Positions 13,131 through 25,486 are shown, counted from the stretch's first letter. The stretch: 64,000 bases of DNA from Syncephalis plumigaleata (GCA_025201365.1 JAIXMF010000004.1:124001-188000), one strand, 5' to 3'. Program-made: numbers and translations. Notes: generated by a model from the sequence alone, not told the origin.

Positions 13131-14495
13131 ATGATTAATGCACCAGTTTTTACTGCTAACGAGCTCAACCCGTCATCCCTGCCCTTGAGCAGTTGGATAC
13201 AACATGGTCAAGCGTATGCTCAACAGCAACAATATGAACAGTCATCGAGTGGTATTCCGGGTTCACAGCAGGCACAAGTTCGACCGAGAGCCCTTATGCC
13301 ACCCTCTACATCACCCGCACTACAAGCGAGAAAACCCATTTGGATGACATCAGCCGCGGTAATCGACTCGTTACCACTTGGTAGTCAGGATATACCGACG
13401 AAATCAATATCACCGATTAGTACAATGTCGCCACCACCACCACCACCTACGAGTACCGGATCACCGGTGGTTAATGCGGCCATGATCAATGCAGCGGCCG
13501 CACACTTGGCAGCTTCAGCCCGTAATGGACCTACATTCTCTGATAATTCGCCATTCGCATCACCTCATACACCACTCGATGCGTTCTTTCGTCCAGCTAC
13601 CACCATTGCCTCTACCGAGAGCATGTCCACCATTGGAACACCCAATAGCGCCAGTCTATTCAACCCGTTTGAACAGCGATATATCACGGATTTCTTGAAC
13701 AAGTTCACGTTTGATAGTCATGAACTGAAGAACGATTCGAGTTTGTCGAGATCATCATCGACACAGAAACACTCGGTGTCAAGCGGTAACAATCGTAATG
13801 ATAATGACGCCTACCCTAGTCCCGAACCTAATCGACCTGAGAATTCGCTCAAACTACTTGCTTCACATTCCATTGCTCGTGCGAATTCCTCATCATCGGC
13901 ATCCCCTAATATTAATACTAGTCATAGTATTGGCAGTGCTACACCCTCCCTTACTAGCTCGACTGATGTAAAGATTGAAGCTGAAACATTATTGCTTACT
14001 CCATGCAAGATGTAAAGAGTGCTCGATCGTCCGTGAAACGTAAACGTAAAAACGTCGACGAGACAGAACAACGAAAACGAAGCCTAGTTGCTACATCGAT
14101 CAGATGTAACGACAACTCATCGGAACACGCACAATTGCAATGATCAATGGTGAGAGCAAGCTTGCATCTTGTATCCTTCGGGAGATGACAACAAGACTAG
14201 CATAAACGACAATGTAACCGATAGTGCGGGTAATCAAATTAAAAAGGAGCTTCTAACGGAGGAGCAGAAACGATTGAATCATATTCGATCGGAACAGAAA
14301 CGACGCGATGCCATTCGTACGGGATTTCAAGATTTGGGCGAGATGGTACCAGCACTGCGCGGTGCACGTTACAGCAAGAGTGTCATGCTAGACGAGACAG
14401 TAGCGTGGATTGCGAAATTGGAAGCCGATTGTCAAAAGATGCAAAATGATATTAATTTATTGGAGGCCAGATGTATACGACAACAGCCATCATAA
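13131..14495 (+). CDS. bHLH transcription factor, frame broken about three times
   Basis: The first 290 residues are Ser/Pro/Gln-rich, starting MINAPVFTANELNPSS, as in an activation or regulatory region. A Lys/Arg-rich patch (SVKRKRKNVDETEQRKR, near 14020-14080) could be a nuclear signal. The DNA-binding domain lies near 14270-14480: basic segment KRLNHIRSEQKRRDAIR, helix 1 FQDLGEMVPAL, then a loop and helix 2 SKSVMLDETVAWIAKLEAD. The H-x3-E-x2-R pattern in the basic region predicts E-box binding, and the type resembles fungal Ino4/Mlx-like factors. Reading shifts frame near 14000, 14145 and 14165, each equivalent to one missing base. The acceptor-like TTATAG just before the ATG suggests an upstream untranslated exon. 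Confidence 0.8.
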
Positions 14496-14654
14496 CAACT
14501 ATACTAATATGTCAACTATTCTCAAATTCTATTGCTACATTATTACTATGGCGATAACACAATATCCATGAATACTACAGTCAGCCAGTGATTGTAGTTT
14601 CTTTTTGATCATACTTCATACTTTTATTCATGCGAGACCTTGTAAATAGATCTT

Positions 14655-14771
14655 TCATAGTTCAAAGTATCGAATAACAACAACAACAACAACAACAACA
14701 CTAATAGTAACTCGACTGAATATGGTGCATTCACCAGTTCCCGAGTTACAGATACTTTGAACATACTATGA
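14655..14771. repeat. nested inverted repeat downstream of bHLH gene
   Basis: Left arm 14655-14671 (TCATAGTTCAAAGTATC) pairs with right arm 14751-14771 except for a 4-nt bulge. Inside, GTAACTCG (14707-14714) pairs with CGAGTTAC (14742-14749). An (AAC)n run lies between the outer and inner left arms. It could fold as a two-stage hairpin in the 3' UTR. Confidence 0.6.
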
Positions 14772-15015
14772 TGGGTCCAGGTCGATCATGTTTGAGTCAC
14801 TTTCTTTTTTCTTTTTAGTTTTCGCTGTAAATTACGATAAAAATACTATTAAATAGGTTTTCTCTAACATTAGAATGGATGAATTCATATTATACTATCA
14901 TTGGATTAGCATGCAATGTCAAATTATACCGAGTTTATCTACATATATATTAATGCGATTTAGAATGAAAAGTGTAAATCATCAAGGTTAGAAGTGGTCA
15001 TTCATTAGCCTAATG

Positions 15016-17139
15016 CTACACCTCTTCTATGATGGGCACGATCACTCTGGCGGGTGCTCTCATGTTAGGCTTCTCCTGGTTGGGAACATTTACGACAACT
15101 GAATCGGTGGGATTATTATTTCCAATGGTAGTTAGTCCAGAGAGTGGCTCATGCACCGACGAGTGTCTTTTCGTGTTACTTGGCCAATTGACGCCAAGGG
15201 CAGCTATGAAAATAAATGCTCGTACGATGCCGCTCACGTCGAAGGCGGTATCAGCGGTGGCGGTCGTTTCATTATTATTATCCGTTCCATGTTGAGTCCA
15301 ATTGATGGTAGTGACCAGGTATATAATAAAGGTGGCACTCGCTAATCCCGTGAATAAACATAGCTATTACAGCGCGTATCATGGTTAAAACGGGCAAATA
15401 AACGTATACTAGATTATTACCTGAGTAAACCGCGTATAACTATTTGGATGATTCCTCAGCTTGTGTATATGATATAAAAACCACATACCTATTAGTTTAA
15501 CATTTGTTATTAGCCATTGCTCATACAAATATCCATCTATATACTATACTTACAAAAACCTGCAAATATCAAACTGTCCACTCCCGACATTGCAGCCAAG
15601 ATCAGAAAGGAGCGGTTACGAATAACGAGATCTGTAACTGGATCACTTATTTCTTTTACGTCGTACATGCAGATAAACACAAATGAAATGGTATTTGTAA
15701 CTAGAACTATCAGCAGAACAATGCGAAAAGCAATGATGGCTCTTTTCGAGTACAAGTAAATGCCCACACTCGACCTGTTACATGATTAGAAAGGATCTAT
15801 AATAGTAATAGTAGGATATATATACACCTACCAATGAAAAAGAATTATATTAAAGATGATAATTGCAATGTAATTGTTAATTGGCATTTGGAATCGAAAC
15901 AGATCCACTCGGTGGATAAGATGATAGCACAGTGCTAAATTCAACGTTAGTCATAGATATCTATATCATGATAGTCGGCTCTACTCCTTACAGAAACAAT
16001 AAAATATTGTGATAACGAACGAGAATGTAAGCAGATTATACTCGTATTCCTTCATTCTAATCAGCATCACTATCCGGGCAACCGCATAGATTAGAGCGGC
16101 AATAATCTACGTAGATAACAATGGCAATAGCAATAACAATTAGAGGACATCAATTTTGTTCGATGCACCATTGCTACTTACTAGGATAATGCTAATCCAT
16201 CTATATGCAAGATGACCCTTCGATATGAATTTTTCATTCATACTACCAAGTTCTAATGATAATTTACGAATTAGATGACATATATCCTGTCAAGTATTCG
16301 TGTTATAAATTACCATGCTCCGCGATGTAATGAAAGTCGATAAAGTTCCCGTAGAGCAGTAATGATGTCAGTGGGGTAACGTAGTTATAGGAAGGTATGA
16401 TGCTAACCGGAATGGAGAGCGACTTGATCACCTCGCTAAAGTAGTTGTCCACTCGATAGTGAACATACTCGGGCCAGAGTTCCACTATATAATCCAGATA
16501 ATCCAGCATTATTATCAGTTTGATTGGTGGAAATTTCGCGGCAGCAAATTGTTTCCTAAGTTCCACGACGGCATTGGTGGTCTAGATCGCGTTAACGACA
16601 TGGGGAGGGGAACAATCGTGGTGTTCACTTACATTTTGCACTGACGTACAACCATTTCCCCAATACTGCGTATAATCCCATATGATGGCAATGTTGCTGT
16701 AGTTCGCCGCTCGTTCAAGTAGATCTTGCACTTCTAGCTGGGAAGTGTCAACCGGTTTGATCTCACATGTTTTGTACTGATATCGATTCAGGAAACCCCA
16801 GCGTATTGCCAATCCTTCGAGACGATCGTAACTCTGCGGATGGAGAAATGGATCGTTGGTAGGCTCGGTGGCCACAGTACCATTGGAGAGGAGTATTGTA
16901 AGTTTTGCTTTAACATTGTAGGAATGCACCAGCAAACACACTAGTAGAGATATGCAAATTGAATGCTTTTAGCTAAATACATGAATGCTAACTTCTTAAA
17001 TGATTGCAAAGGAACAGTAAAAAATGCCGAGAAATGCGTATGTATACATCATATACACCGGTGACAGCAATTCAGCGCCTATTAAATAGGAAATCATAAA
17101 GCACCTAGCATGTTTAATGAGGAAACTCCACTTTGCCAT
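15016..17139 (-). CDS. putative 7TM receptor with extracellular domain
   Basis: A multi-exon minus gene ending at a TAG at 15016-15018. The exon read from 16941 (CLLVHSYNVKAKLTILL) looks like the end of a signal sequence. A start at 17139 (MAKWSFLIKHA) is my guess. About 200 residues of Cys-containing, soluble-looking sequence follow (for example ANYSNIAIIWDYTQYWGNG), possibly a periplasmic-binding-like ectodomain. Seven hydrophobic segments then follow over exons separated by 55-70 nt introns (16258-16309 region, then acceptors near 16130, 15935, 15780, 15500 and 15360). The last is GIVRAFIFIAALGVNW, followed by a hydrophilic tail. All internal exon joins checked keep phase. It may be a class C-like sensor. 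It resembles the two 7TM genes at 48-51 kb only in overall plan. Confidence 0.55.
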
Positions 17140-17534
17140 TCGAGTTCTTTGTTCTCCACCGTCAATGGACACTACCGTGTAACAATACGTTTTCCCAGTC
17201 AATCCCACAAAGGCCTACTGTTCCATTGGATTAGTGGCAAACATTGCACTCGACAATCACAAGTTACGTTTTTGTTCAACCATCCCACCAATAGCTACTT
17301 GTCAATCTAGCAATATTTTGCAATAACTTGCCTAATTTTGCCTATTGCATATGTTACTTATGTTTTATGCACAATACACATTACTACATTTAGCGATTCA
17401 TGAGATATATATATTTATTTACGAAATGCTTATAGGTGATAATGAATAAAAGTTCTAATGTTAAACTTGTATGCGATGTCGTTTTTTTACAAATGAATAT
17501 TGCTTACTTTCTTTCTTGCTTGCTTGCTTGTTTG

Positions 17535-18784
17535 TTATCGACAAGCTCGAGCAATCGCTTCTAATAGAGCAGGTGCCGTACGCTTTGGTAGTTTACAGTT
17601 ATTTTTCAAATGTCCACTAAGTCCACAATTGAAACATGTCACAAATGCATACGTAGTCGCGGTAGTCATGACCGATATATTGTCGCAACTATACGATTGT
17701 CGCCTATGCGATTGAGCTTGATTGCTAATGGAATCATCCGTATTGCCTTATTGTCGAACGATTCGCTACTACTATCGTGCTGTATATTAATCGTGGACGG
17801 ACGTCGATTGCGCGAATAGATTGATCGTTGCGGTCTAAATCGTGCAAATTGACGTGCTAGATCGTCAAAGTCTTGTATCAATTCCTGAATACGTTCCTCA
17901 TATCGCCTTTGCATTCGTTGTCGACCTGCTGCACGGGTACGATTTAACGAGGTCGTACAATGGAGTGGATTGCTTAGTGATTGCGACATGGATGTAACAT
18001 TTGCAGTAAAATGCGATGAAGGTGCCGAAGAGAGCGATGAAGGCGAGGATATAGTTCGAACAGGGTCAACTAGCAACTGTGACGCTAGTTCCCGTGTTGA
18101 TGACGCGTTCCCAGTTGCTTGATTCGTGATGTTCCCATTATGAATGTCGCTAGTGGCACCAATTACCACGCCTTCACGATTATTATTAATTATTATTATT
18201 ATTGCTCTGATTCGAGTTTGATCTCTGGATGGACCAGGTTCTGGTCGGGCAAGATGAGCAATGTCATCGGCAACAAACGCGCAAAACACCGCTTTACCTA
18301 GCTCGGAACCAACATCGTCCACCACCGCTCGTGTTTTCCGATAAATTACAACGAGATATCGATCGAGGAATTCTGATCGTGACGGTTCAGCCAGTTGAAA
18401 TAGCAAATACGAGTAGAATCGATGAGCGTGGGCATAGGCGCTTTCCTCCGGTTTACGAGTGAATTGTCTCCAGGTGTTCAACAACAAATGGTGTCGATTT
18501 GGCGGGCCAACAGCACGGGAGAACTCACGACGGAATACACGCCATTTACCGTTGGCCAGATGAGGATGCGCGCTAAACCATGACTGCCACGTATCCGAAA
18601 GGTAAAGATACGCTAGACGAGGCCAGTTGTACCGAGGCCAGCCATTGCTTTTGGCGCAGGATTCGAAATTATCAAGCCACACTTCCACGTCGTCTTCATG
18701 CTCTCCCCAGAATATACTGGGCCTAAGAGCCATACTCAATTTCAACGGTGTAACGGTGGATGATTTACGATAGAAGGCAAGCAT
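17535..18784 (-). mobile_element. gag-only retroelement-derived gene (fossil)
   Basis: A minus-strand reading of about 400 residues resembles a Ty3/gypsy Gag. It has an N-terminal region with the typical retrotransposon-gag lay-out (DTWQSWFSAHPHLANGKWRVF, then a WRQFTRKPEESAYAHAHRF segment), an Arg-rich linker, and a C-terminal CCHC zinc knuckle of form C-x2-C-x4-H-x4-C (CFNCGLSGHLKNNC) near 17600-17640. No protease, polymerase or LTR is seen beside it. It appears to carry about one break. It is unlike the Gag of the intact element at 26-31 kb, so it is an older relic of another family or a host-captured gag. Confidence 0.65.
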
Positions 18785-18945
18785 ATTAAATGAGAGTAAG
18801 GTAGATGAGTTTTTGCTAATAGGAAAATGGAAATAATAAATCTGGATGATGCGGTTATAACAATAGGAGTTGCTAACAAGAAGTCAATCTACAGGCAGGA
18901 TAGGAATGACAAGCGATGCTTTTAAATGAGAATTAGCATGCTTAC

Positions 18946-19005
18946 CTCCTGCATAGCAGTTGGCCCGGGTATCTCGCTGTCACCACTAAACTGTAGAGCA
19001 TTCAT
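18946..19005 (-). CDS. possible isolated 20-codon exon
   Basis: An ATG at 19005 opens MNALQFSGDSEIPGPTAMQE, which ends exactly at a GTAAGC donor (18945 downward). It lies upstream of the gag-like reading on the same strand. I cannot show that it joins that reading in phase. The rest of 18785-19638 shows no supported gene. Confidence 0.25.
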
Positions 19006-19638
19006 ATGAACTCGGTCGGCATCTTTACTCACGCAAAAGCATCGTTCTTCAAACGGTATCGAATTTCGATGTTATCTGAAGGAAGCCTTTGAATATGCAC
19101 GCCCCGCCCTACATCTTATCTATTGTCAGTATTGTTCACACAACTCGTGTGTTGTCTGTGCTCATGCATTTGTTGTACGATGTTTCTTATTCAATTGGTA
19201 GTGTAAATAACATTGACCATGTCTTTTCTACTTTATGCATGCAGCAAAGGAGGTGAAGCCACAAGGATGCAAGAAGTCTGGTGCATGCTTATTGCATATT
19301 CTCATTATCAATGTGAATCCTGCACTACTGCTATTATTACTGTATTTCATTGATTATCCGGCACAGGCACTTGAGATATTCGATTTTGTCATATTTATTT
19401 TTAAACAAATCGTATTACTTTGGTAAATGCGATTTACTACAGCTGTATCATTAACGGAGAAGTCATGGAATAGTTGACATTCGATGATAGAATATCTAGA
19501 TAGAATGTAATAAACGGTAATGGCCGAATGAAGATGATATCAAATGTGTGGCAATTCCAACAAGTATGAAATGGTAAACCAAAATAAAAAATAAAAAATA
19601 AAATCATTAGCATTTCTTCTTTTTCAAACACATATTTC

Positions 19639-21998
19639 ATGGCTGAACCTTCAGTAATACCAGGTAATCTATTGTTCTATAGACACAAGCCAAGATTAGT
19701 TGTATTGAACTAACGATAACACTATTTATACAATATGCTAGAGGCTAAAACAATACGCCAACGCGTCTATTTAAGCGGTTTAGTTGACAATGTCAAACCG
19801 GAGGATATAGAACAGCGGCTTAAACCTTTCGGCACTCTTAGTGACCTTTGTATTTCCTATGATTCTACCGGTGGTAAGCAATAGAACTGACAAATGACTT
19901 TTCTTACTTACAATATATATATATATATACGTGTATAAAGAATGGTGTCGCGGATTCGCACATGCCACATTAGATATCACCGATAAGAATTGGCAGAGAT
20001 GTAAGTAGTGATAATGTAGTTGAACACCATATCTACTCGCATTAACAACGGATTAGGTGTCACCACGTTGAATGGCGCAAAATGGAAGGATAAAAAGCTA
20101 CGCATTGAAAAGGCTAAAGATGATTATATGAAACGGTATGTATTCGAATGGTGCAATTAGTATATAATCAATTAACAAAGTATTGATTTATTAAAGGCGC
20201 GAAACTGAACTGGCAATGATGGAAGAGCAGGAACGTAAGCAAATGAAGCAATTTAAGCGGAAAGCACTCGTGAAACACGCCACCGACATGAGTTTGGTAA
20301 CGGATCGAGAGGTGGAAGCTCGACCAGGCTGGAAACGCGGCAGATATGGTCGTGCCATACGTGTAATGCGTCTTCGACAACCAGATGGCAGTATGATGGT
20401 ATATGATCCGGGCATGTATAAAAACAATCTGGAAAAGCTATTCGGTTCAGAGAGACCATTACCAGTCGAGAAATTGACATGGTTCTATCCTGAACAATCA
20501 TCTGAGCAATCAGTAAAACAGACGAACATGTCAGATGTGGAGCAGTATATCGAACAAGCAACAGTAGAGGAAGAAGAGGAGAAGAGGAAGAAGAAGAGCA
20601 TTCACCGCAAATACTAGATACATTATCGAATGAATGAGCGAGTCAGAGAATGAAACAATGGAGGATGTTGAAATGACTACAGAACATCCAACTGAAGTAC
20701 CATCGGTAAGATTACAAATGAGTGTATATTACTCTTATAATAATGATATTAACAAATAACTAGGATGACAATAATGATGATGATTTAGTAATCGATAGTA
20801 ATAGTAATACTAATGTTGAAGAAGAATCAACAAATGCAAATGAAGTAGATACAAGTGAAGAGAAGGCTAGATCATTGAATATTCTTAAAATGATGTTTGG
20901 TGAATCAACAACTGCACAAACAACAGGAGCAATAACTGATTCTAATGAAATTGGTCGTGCTAATCCTAATGAATCCATAGAGTAATTATTATTACAGTAT
21001 TATTAGCGTATATCTACTAATCGTATAACATTGAACATATAGTGCCCATTTAATCGATTTTTATGGCGTGATATGACACAATTCGATCCAGATAATCCAG
21101 ATTCATTGATTTAATACTACATCCTGATGTTCCTGTAATACCAATAATTGATGAGGAACCAACAATCAATGAAGGTAACTATACATATATATATATATAT
21201 GAGTAAGTGTTTATTAATTATCATCTTGTATACAGAGAACCATTTACATCAGGCGACCCTTTCTGAAACGGCCATGCCTGAAGTGGGGATGACAAGCATT
21301 ACACGGTTAAGGGTGATCTCAAGTCCATGTTCCAGTTATCCTCCCAGAACAACGCTACATCTAATGGTAATGCTATACACATTGCATATACACATATGTA
21401 TGATGAAGTTAACAATGTAGAAATAGATAATGCACAACCATTCAAGCTATTTAATGATCCACCTATGGAGATGGAAGCACCGAGTACATTTAGTTTCGAC
21501 TTTTCTGCTATGATTGTAAGTAGTGAAACAAGAATCAAGTATATAGATATCATTGCTTACTCATATCATTATTGTACATGTAGGGTGCACCTGCCACACC
21601 AAGAATACAAACAACGAGCAAACCATCCTCTACATCGACAACAGCTACATTGCCACCTACATTCTTTTTCGCTCACTTTGATCAACCATTATTATTGCGA
21701 AGGTTAGTTAAATAGATCAGTATTACAGAAATGTAATCTAACATATTATTACCCTGTATATAGATCGGTCTATCGTGACAGAATATATTTATACGTACTG
21801 GTAGTTTGTAAGTTGTTGTTTTTTTCCTAGTTGATATTCATCTAATCTTTTCTCTATCTATTCAGAGAGGATGTCACTAAGCATTGGGAAGCTATGCGAC
21901 AAGGTTTAACGCAAGACTTCAAGCAAAGACATAAATACGCGATACGTATGCGTAAACGACAACAACAGACTGCACGTCGTAGTGAGACTCGTCATTAA
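19639..21998 (+). CDS. NOL8-like nucleolar RRM protein, several frame breaks
   Basis: Exons 19639-19663, 19742-19873, 19941-20000, 20057-20135 and 20197 onward join in phase. The N-terminal RRM begins RVYLSGLVDNVKPEDIEQRL and ends KWKDKKLRIEKAKDDYMKR, the junction typical of NOL8 and its fungal relatives, which act in nucleolar pre-rRNA processing. An acidic middle (EARPGWKRGRYGRAIRVMR, then Glu-rich) and the motif LNILKMMFGES follow. The C-terminal exons read FFFAHFDQPLLLR and DFKQRHKYAIRMRKRQQQ, matching the conserved basic NOL8 tail. Reading slips by one missing base near 20596, 20631, 21105 and 21280. Two splice joins (near 21040 and 21865) are also one base short of phase. Confidence 0.7.
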
Positions 21999-22191
21999 TA
22001 GCCATGTTTTCCTTTCTCTTCCCTCTTTCCTCCTCTACTTATACCATTAATAAATGTTATTTGCATTGCTGTTTATCAATTTATTAGCATGATAGGGTTA
22101 TAGTGTAATTTACGATTGATATAAGGTAAATAATGTGTTTGTTTTCAATGATGATATATCTATGATAGAATATTGGACATATTACACGGTC

Positions 22192-24205
22192 GATTCGTGT
22201 GCCCATAACTTGAATGTACGATCAAATCCTGCCGAGGCAATAAACTTGGTATCTAACAAACGAGTTACATAATGATATTCTTATTACAAATGATGAATAA
22301 CTTACCTTGTCCAATGGACACGCTAGTAACACGACCCTCATGTCCCACTAGTGTCTTTTGTAATCGCCAATCACCCGATGACCATAATTTAACTGTGCCA
22401 TCATACGAGGATGAAGCGAGGAATAGACCGGAATGACCACCCGATTGATACGGTTGATCAGAATGGTAGAATTTCACATCTGATACTAGTGATGTATGTG
22501 CAGCTACCGTATAAATCGATTGTAACTTGCGAACATCGAACACTTTAATGGAGTGATCTCCACTACCCGTGACAATCTGGTGTCTATTATTCAATTTGAT
22601 TAATTGATATTATATATATCTTGTATAGTATACTATTATTGATTACTTACCCGTTGGGTGACCATGCAATACCTAGCACTTCTTTAACATGACCCTCTAG
22701 CACCATTACTGAACGACCAGTTCTCAAATCCCATACACGACCCATAGCATCGAGACCACTGTTATCATCAGTGATTAGTAGTAGTTCATTGCAATTACAA
22801 TAATGCTGCTGCTATTTTACCCTGTGGCTACTAGTGCACCATCTTCTTGGAAATCAATCGCGTATACTTCATGCGAGTGTCCTTCCTGCAGTAATAGTTC
22901 ATCACCACGTTCAACATCCCATAAACGCCATGTTGTATCGAAGCTGGCCGAGCCCAATAGCGACCCGATGGATGATAGGCCACACGACACACACGATGTG
23001 AATGTCCGCGTAGCGTGTTCAAGGGTCGATCCCGTTCAAGTGACCATAGATTAATGGTACCATCGGCACTACCTGTTGCTAGATTAGCACTATCCGCACC
23101 AAGTTGACGAGTGGCCTGTGGATGGAATGCCACCGACACTGCTCTATCTGTGTGTCCACGATAAGTTTGCAATGATGTACACAATGGCACCTGCCACAAT
23201 TGACATAATCCCGTCCATCCTGCCGTGGCTAATATGAACCATCTGGTGATAGTGCACACTGTGCCACTGTTCGATCATCGCCTACTTGTGAGCTGTAATT
23301 GACGTATTCCTAATGTAAAGAATAGAATGATATGTTACTAGGATAATAAGGAATGAATACTTTACTATTAGATTACCTGTATCTTTTTATAGAAATCTTG
23401 ACGTGTTGTTTTCAATTGACGCAATGGTAATTCATACGCTTGACGTAATTGTGCTATACGATCGCGTGCTCTATTAGTTAATGTTCATTAGTTAGTGTTA
23501 GTGATTCCTATATACAGTTTACTACCGTGGCAATGAGTATTTAGCAATCCATTGTCGTGCTGCTAATAGTGCCGTTGATCCTTCCGTGTAGAACTCTTCC
23601 TGTTCCTCTTCCGCTTCCTCCTCCTCTCTCATTTCTACATCCTCCATTGCCTCAGCATCCAATGGTATATCGGCACTACGTGACATTATATCACGAAGAC
23701 GATCTCGTCGTTCTGCTGGCTACTCATTGTTCAATCATTGTGTATTAATATTCCTTATTATTAATAATGATGATGGATTAACTTACACCTTCACCGAATA
23801 AGCAAATGGGCTGATTCAATTCACGTAGCTGCATCTTGACACGAGTATCATCGGTTGGTACGGCTAGTGTACGTGCACGACGTTGTCGTTCAAACGATTC
23901 TATCAAGTTACTATTCTCTAGTCGAGCACGTTCCGACGATTCAGAAGGATCATAATAATTGTCAACCTCGGCTGTTTACATTGCTTGATTAGTTGATTCT
24001 AGTATTGCAATCAAGGAATATCACTTGCCTAGATTCTCTAAAAGAACACCTTCATTATCATTCTATAACACAATCAATACTATGATTAGTACTGATGTTT
24101 ATCTGATAGTAATATACGAATAAATACCCCAGATTCTGCTTGTTCTAGACGGACACGCTTGGATTCACGTCCAGCATTGTCGCCTGTAGTTATTGGACTT
24201 GCCAT
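22192..24205 (-). CDS. PRP4: U4/U6 snRNP protein Prp4 (PRPF4), WD40
   Basis: The start [20 protein letters not shown] at 24205 is followed by the conserved Prp4 N-domain: [29 protein letters not shown], and a helical stretch ending FYKKIQ. WD40 repeats then run to the TAA at 22192. Recognisable pieces are [54 protein letters not shown] and the last blade [15 protein letters not shown]. Prp4 sits in the U4/U6.U5 tri-snRNP with Prp3. At least eight short introns, one with a GC donor (24028). Two one-base-short breaks lie near 23232 and 22957, both at places where TATTT would restore the family sequence SGRYLGSASFD. A short duplex with a host-wide deletion bias is discussed in the findings. Confidence 0.85.
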
Positions 24206-24471
24206 AGTAAAGATAATAGTAGTAATTACGAACAAACAAACAAGTGAATAAAATAGAAACGAATAGGATTCCGATTGTTGTTGTTGTTTACAAGAAAAAA
24301 CGCGATGATGATTCAATTGATTAGGTTTATTTACAATATATTGATCAACTTAATACTGGATCTACCATTGTCACTATATGATATTGAATAGAGATAGCTC
24401 ATTATACTCGCTCGTCTGCTCTCGTTCTAGTCAACTTATCCGTCTATCCATTCCACTAGGTCAATATCAAC

Positions 24472-24815
24472 ATGAAGTTCTCTGCCGTTGTCGCTCTCAC
24501 TAGTCTGACCGCCGTTGAAGCTAGCCCAATAGGATGTGTCGTCGTGCTGTTGTCGAACGCCGTGCTCCAAATCCTGATCCTACTGTTCCTTTCACTCATT
24601 CTTCTAACGTCTCTTAAGTGGACAAGACAAGGACATCATCAAGTAGATATTATAGGTATTCAAGTCAAGAATGGATTGGTGCAAGACCCTTTAGTGTCCA
24701 TACATTCAAGTCATTATTCCTTGAACCAAGAAATATATCTACAAGATCATTTAATCATTTATTGAATAAATATGTCAATTTATATATGCCATACAATCAT
24801 TTCAATAGAATATAG
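24472..24815 (+). CDS. compact secreted protein, paralogue of the micro-exon gene
   Basis: ATG 24472 opens a signal peptide, MKFSAVVALTSLTAVEAS. Two readings follow. Either a one-base slip leads to a dibasic-rich peptide (RRAVVERRAPNPDPTVPF), or an intron ends at TCTCTTAAG (24616) after a good branch-like TTCTAACG. From 24618 the frame [18 protein letters not shown] continues to the stop at 24815. That last part (24620-24776) is nearly the same as the terminal exon of the gene ending at 38233. The leader before the ATG (TCAATATCAAC) also matches the leader at 25398-25408. No micro-exon array is present here. Function unknown. A small secreted or effector-like protein is inference from the signal peptide. 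Confidence 0.5.
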
Positions 24816-25262
24816 CCAACCATGATGGTTGTAACAGGTATAAGTGTCATCATTGGCAGAGTATTCTGAAATGATGATGATGTGTAGATTCAGACAATAG
24901 CAGACACACAGTTACGCGCTATGGCAGACATTAACAATGGCAAGTCAGCGTATATCTCATTGTATAATTAGCATCAGTAAATGTAACATCTGTAATCAAT
25001 CAATGAATAGTGCTGTCATACTGATAGATACTAGTAGTAGTCATTGTAGATTAGGTAAAAGTGTCTAGATGTAAGCAATTCGATTGCGTATCTACTGTTC
25101 GATATCCATATGAATGACATGACACAATTGCTGCCTGTTTGATGTTCATTAGGACAAAGGCGACATTCATGCATGGTAGCATCATTCAGAAGCAATTATT
25201 GGATATGTGATGATATCGATTTGTCTATTCTGCAGGCATTGTTGTATTACGCCTATTCCACC

Positions 25263-25270
25263 TATAAATA
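25263..25270 (+). promoter_or_regulatory. TATA-like box of the micro-exon gene
   Basis: TATAAATA lies about 145 bp before the ATG at 25409. Downstream, CAG|GTGTGT near 25310 and a pyrimidine-rich tract ending CATTAG at 25396 look like a 5' UTR intron. Confidence 0.45.
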
Positions 25271-25408
25271 AACAATGCTAATCGATTCATCTTACCATCA
25301 TCATCATCAGGTGTGTCTACTCTTTTTATTCTATTCTATACTCATTACTCCATTTCGTTTGTTTGTTTGTTTGTTTCTCTCTTGCTCTTCCATTAGGACA
25401 ATATCAAC

Positions 25409-25486
25409 ATGGAATCATCTGCTGATAACAATAACAATAGCAAGCCTATAGTCAATGCTGCAACATCCGTATCATCAAATTCCCTG
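25409..25486 (+). CDS. first coding exon of the micro-exon gene
   Basis: 26 codons from ATG 25409 to CTG|GTATTT at 25486. The leader GACAATATCAAC and the codons for Met, third-position Ser and Ala align with the start of the gene at 24472, but the hydrophobic signal peptide is not kept. Asn/Ser-rich. Confidence 0.6.

Noticed and set aside
24816-25250. Possible further micro-exon units before the ATG at 25409
   Set aside because: A few AG...GTAAG-like pairs occur (for example near 25070), but spacing and the intron consensus are not kept.
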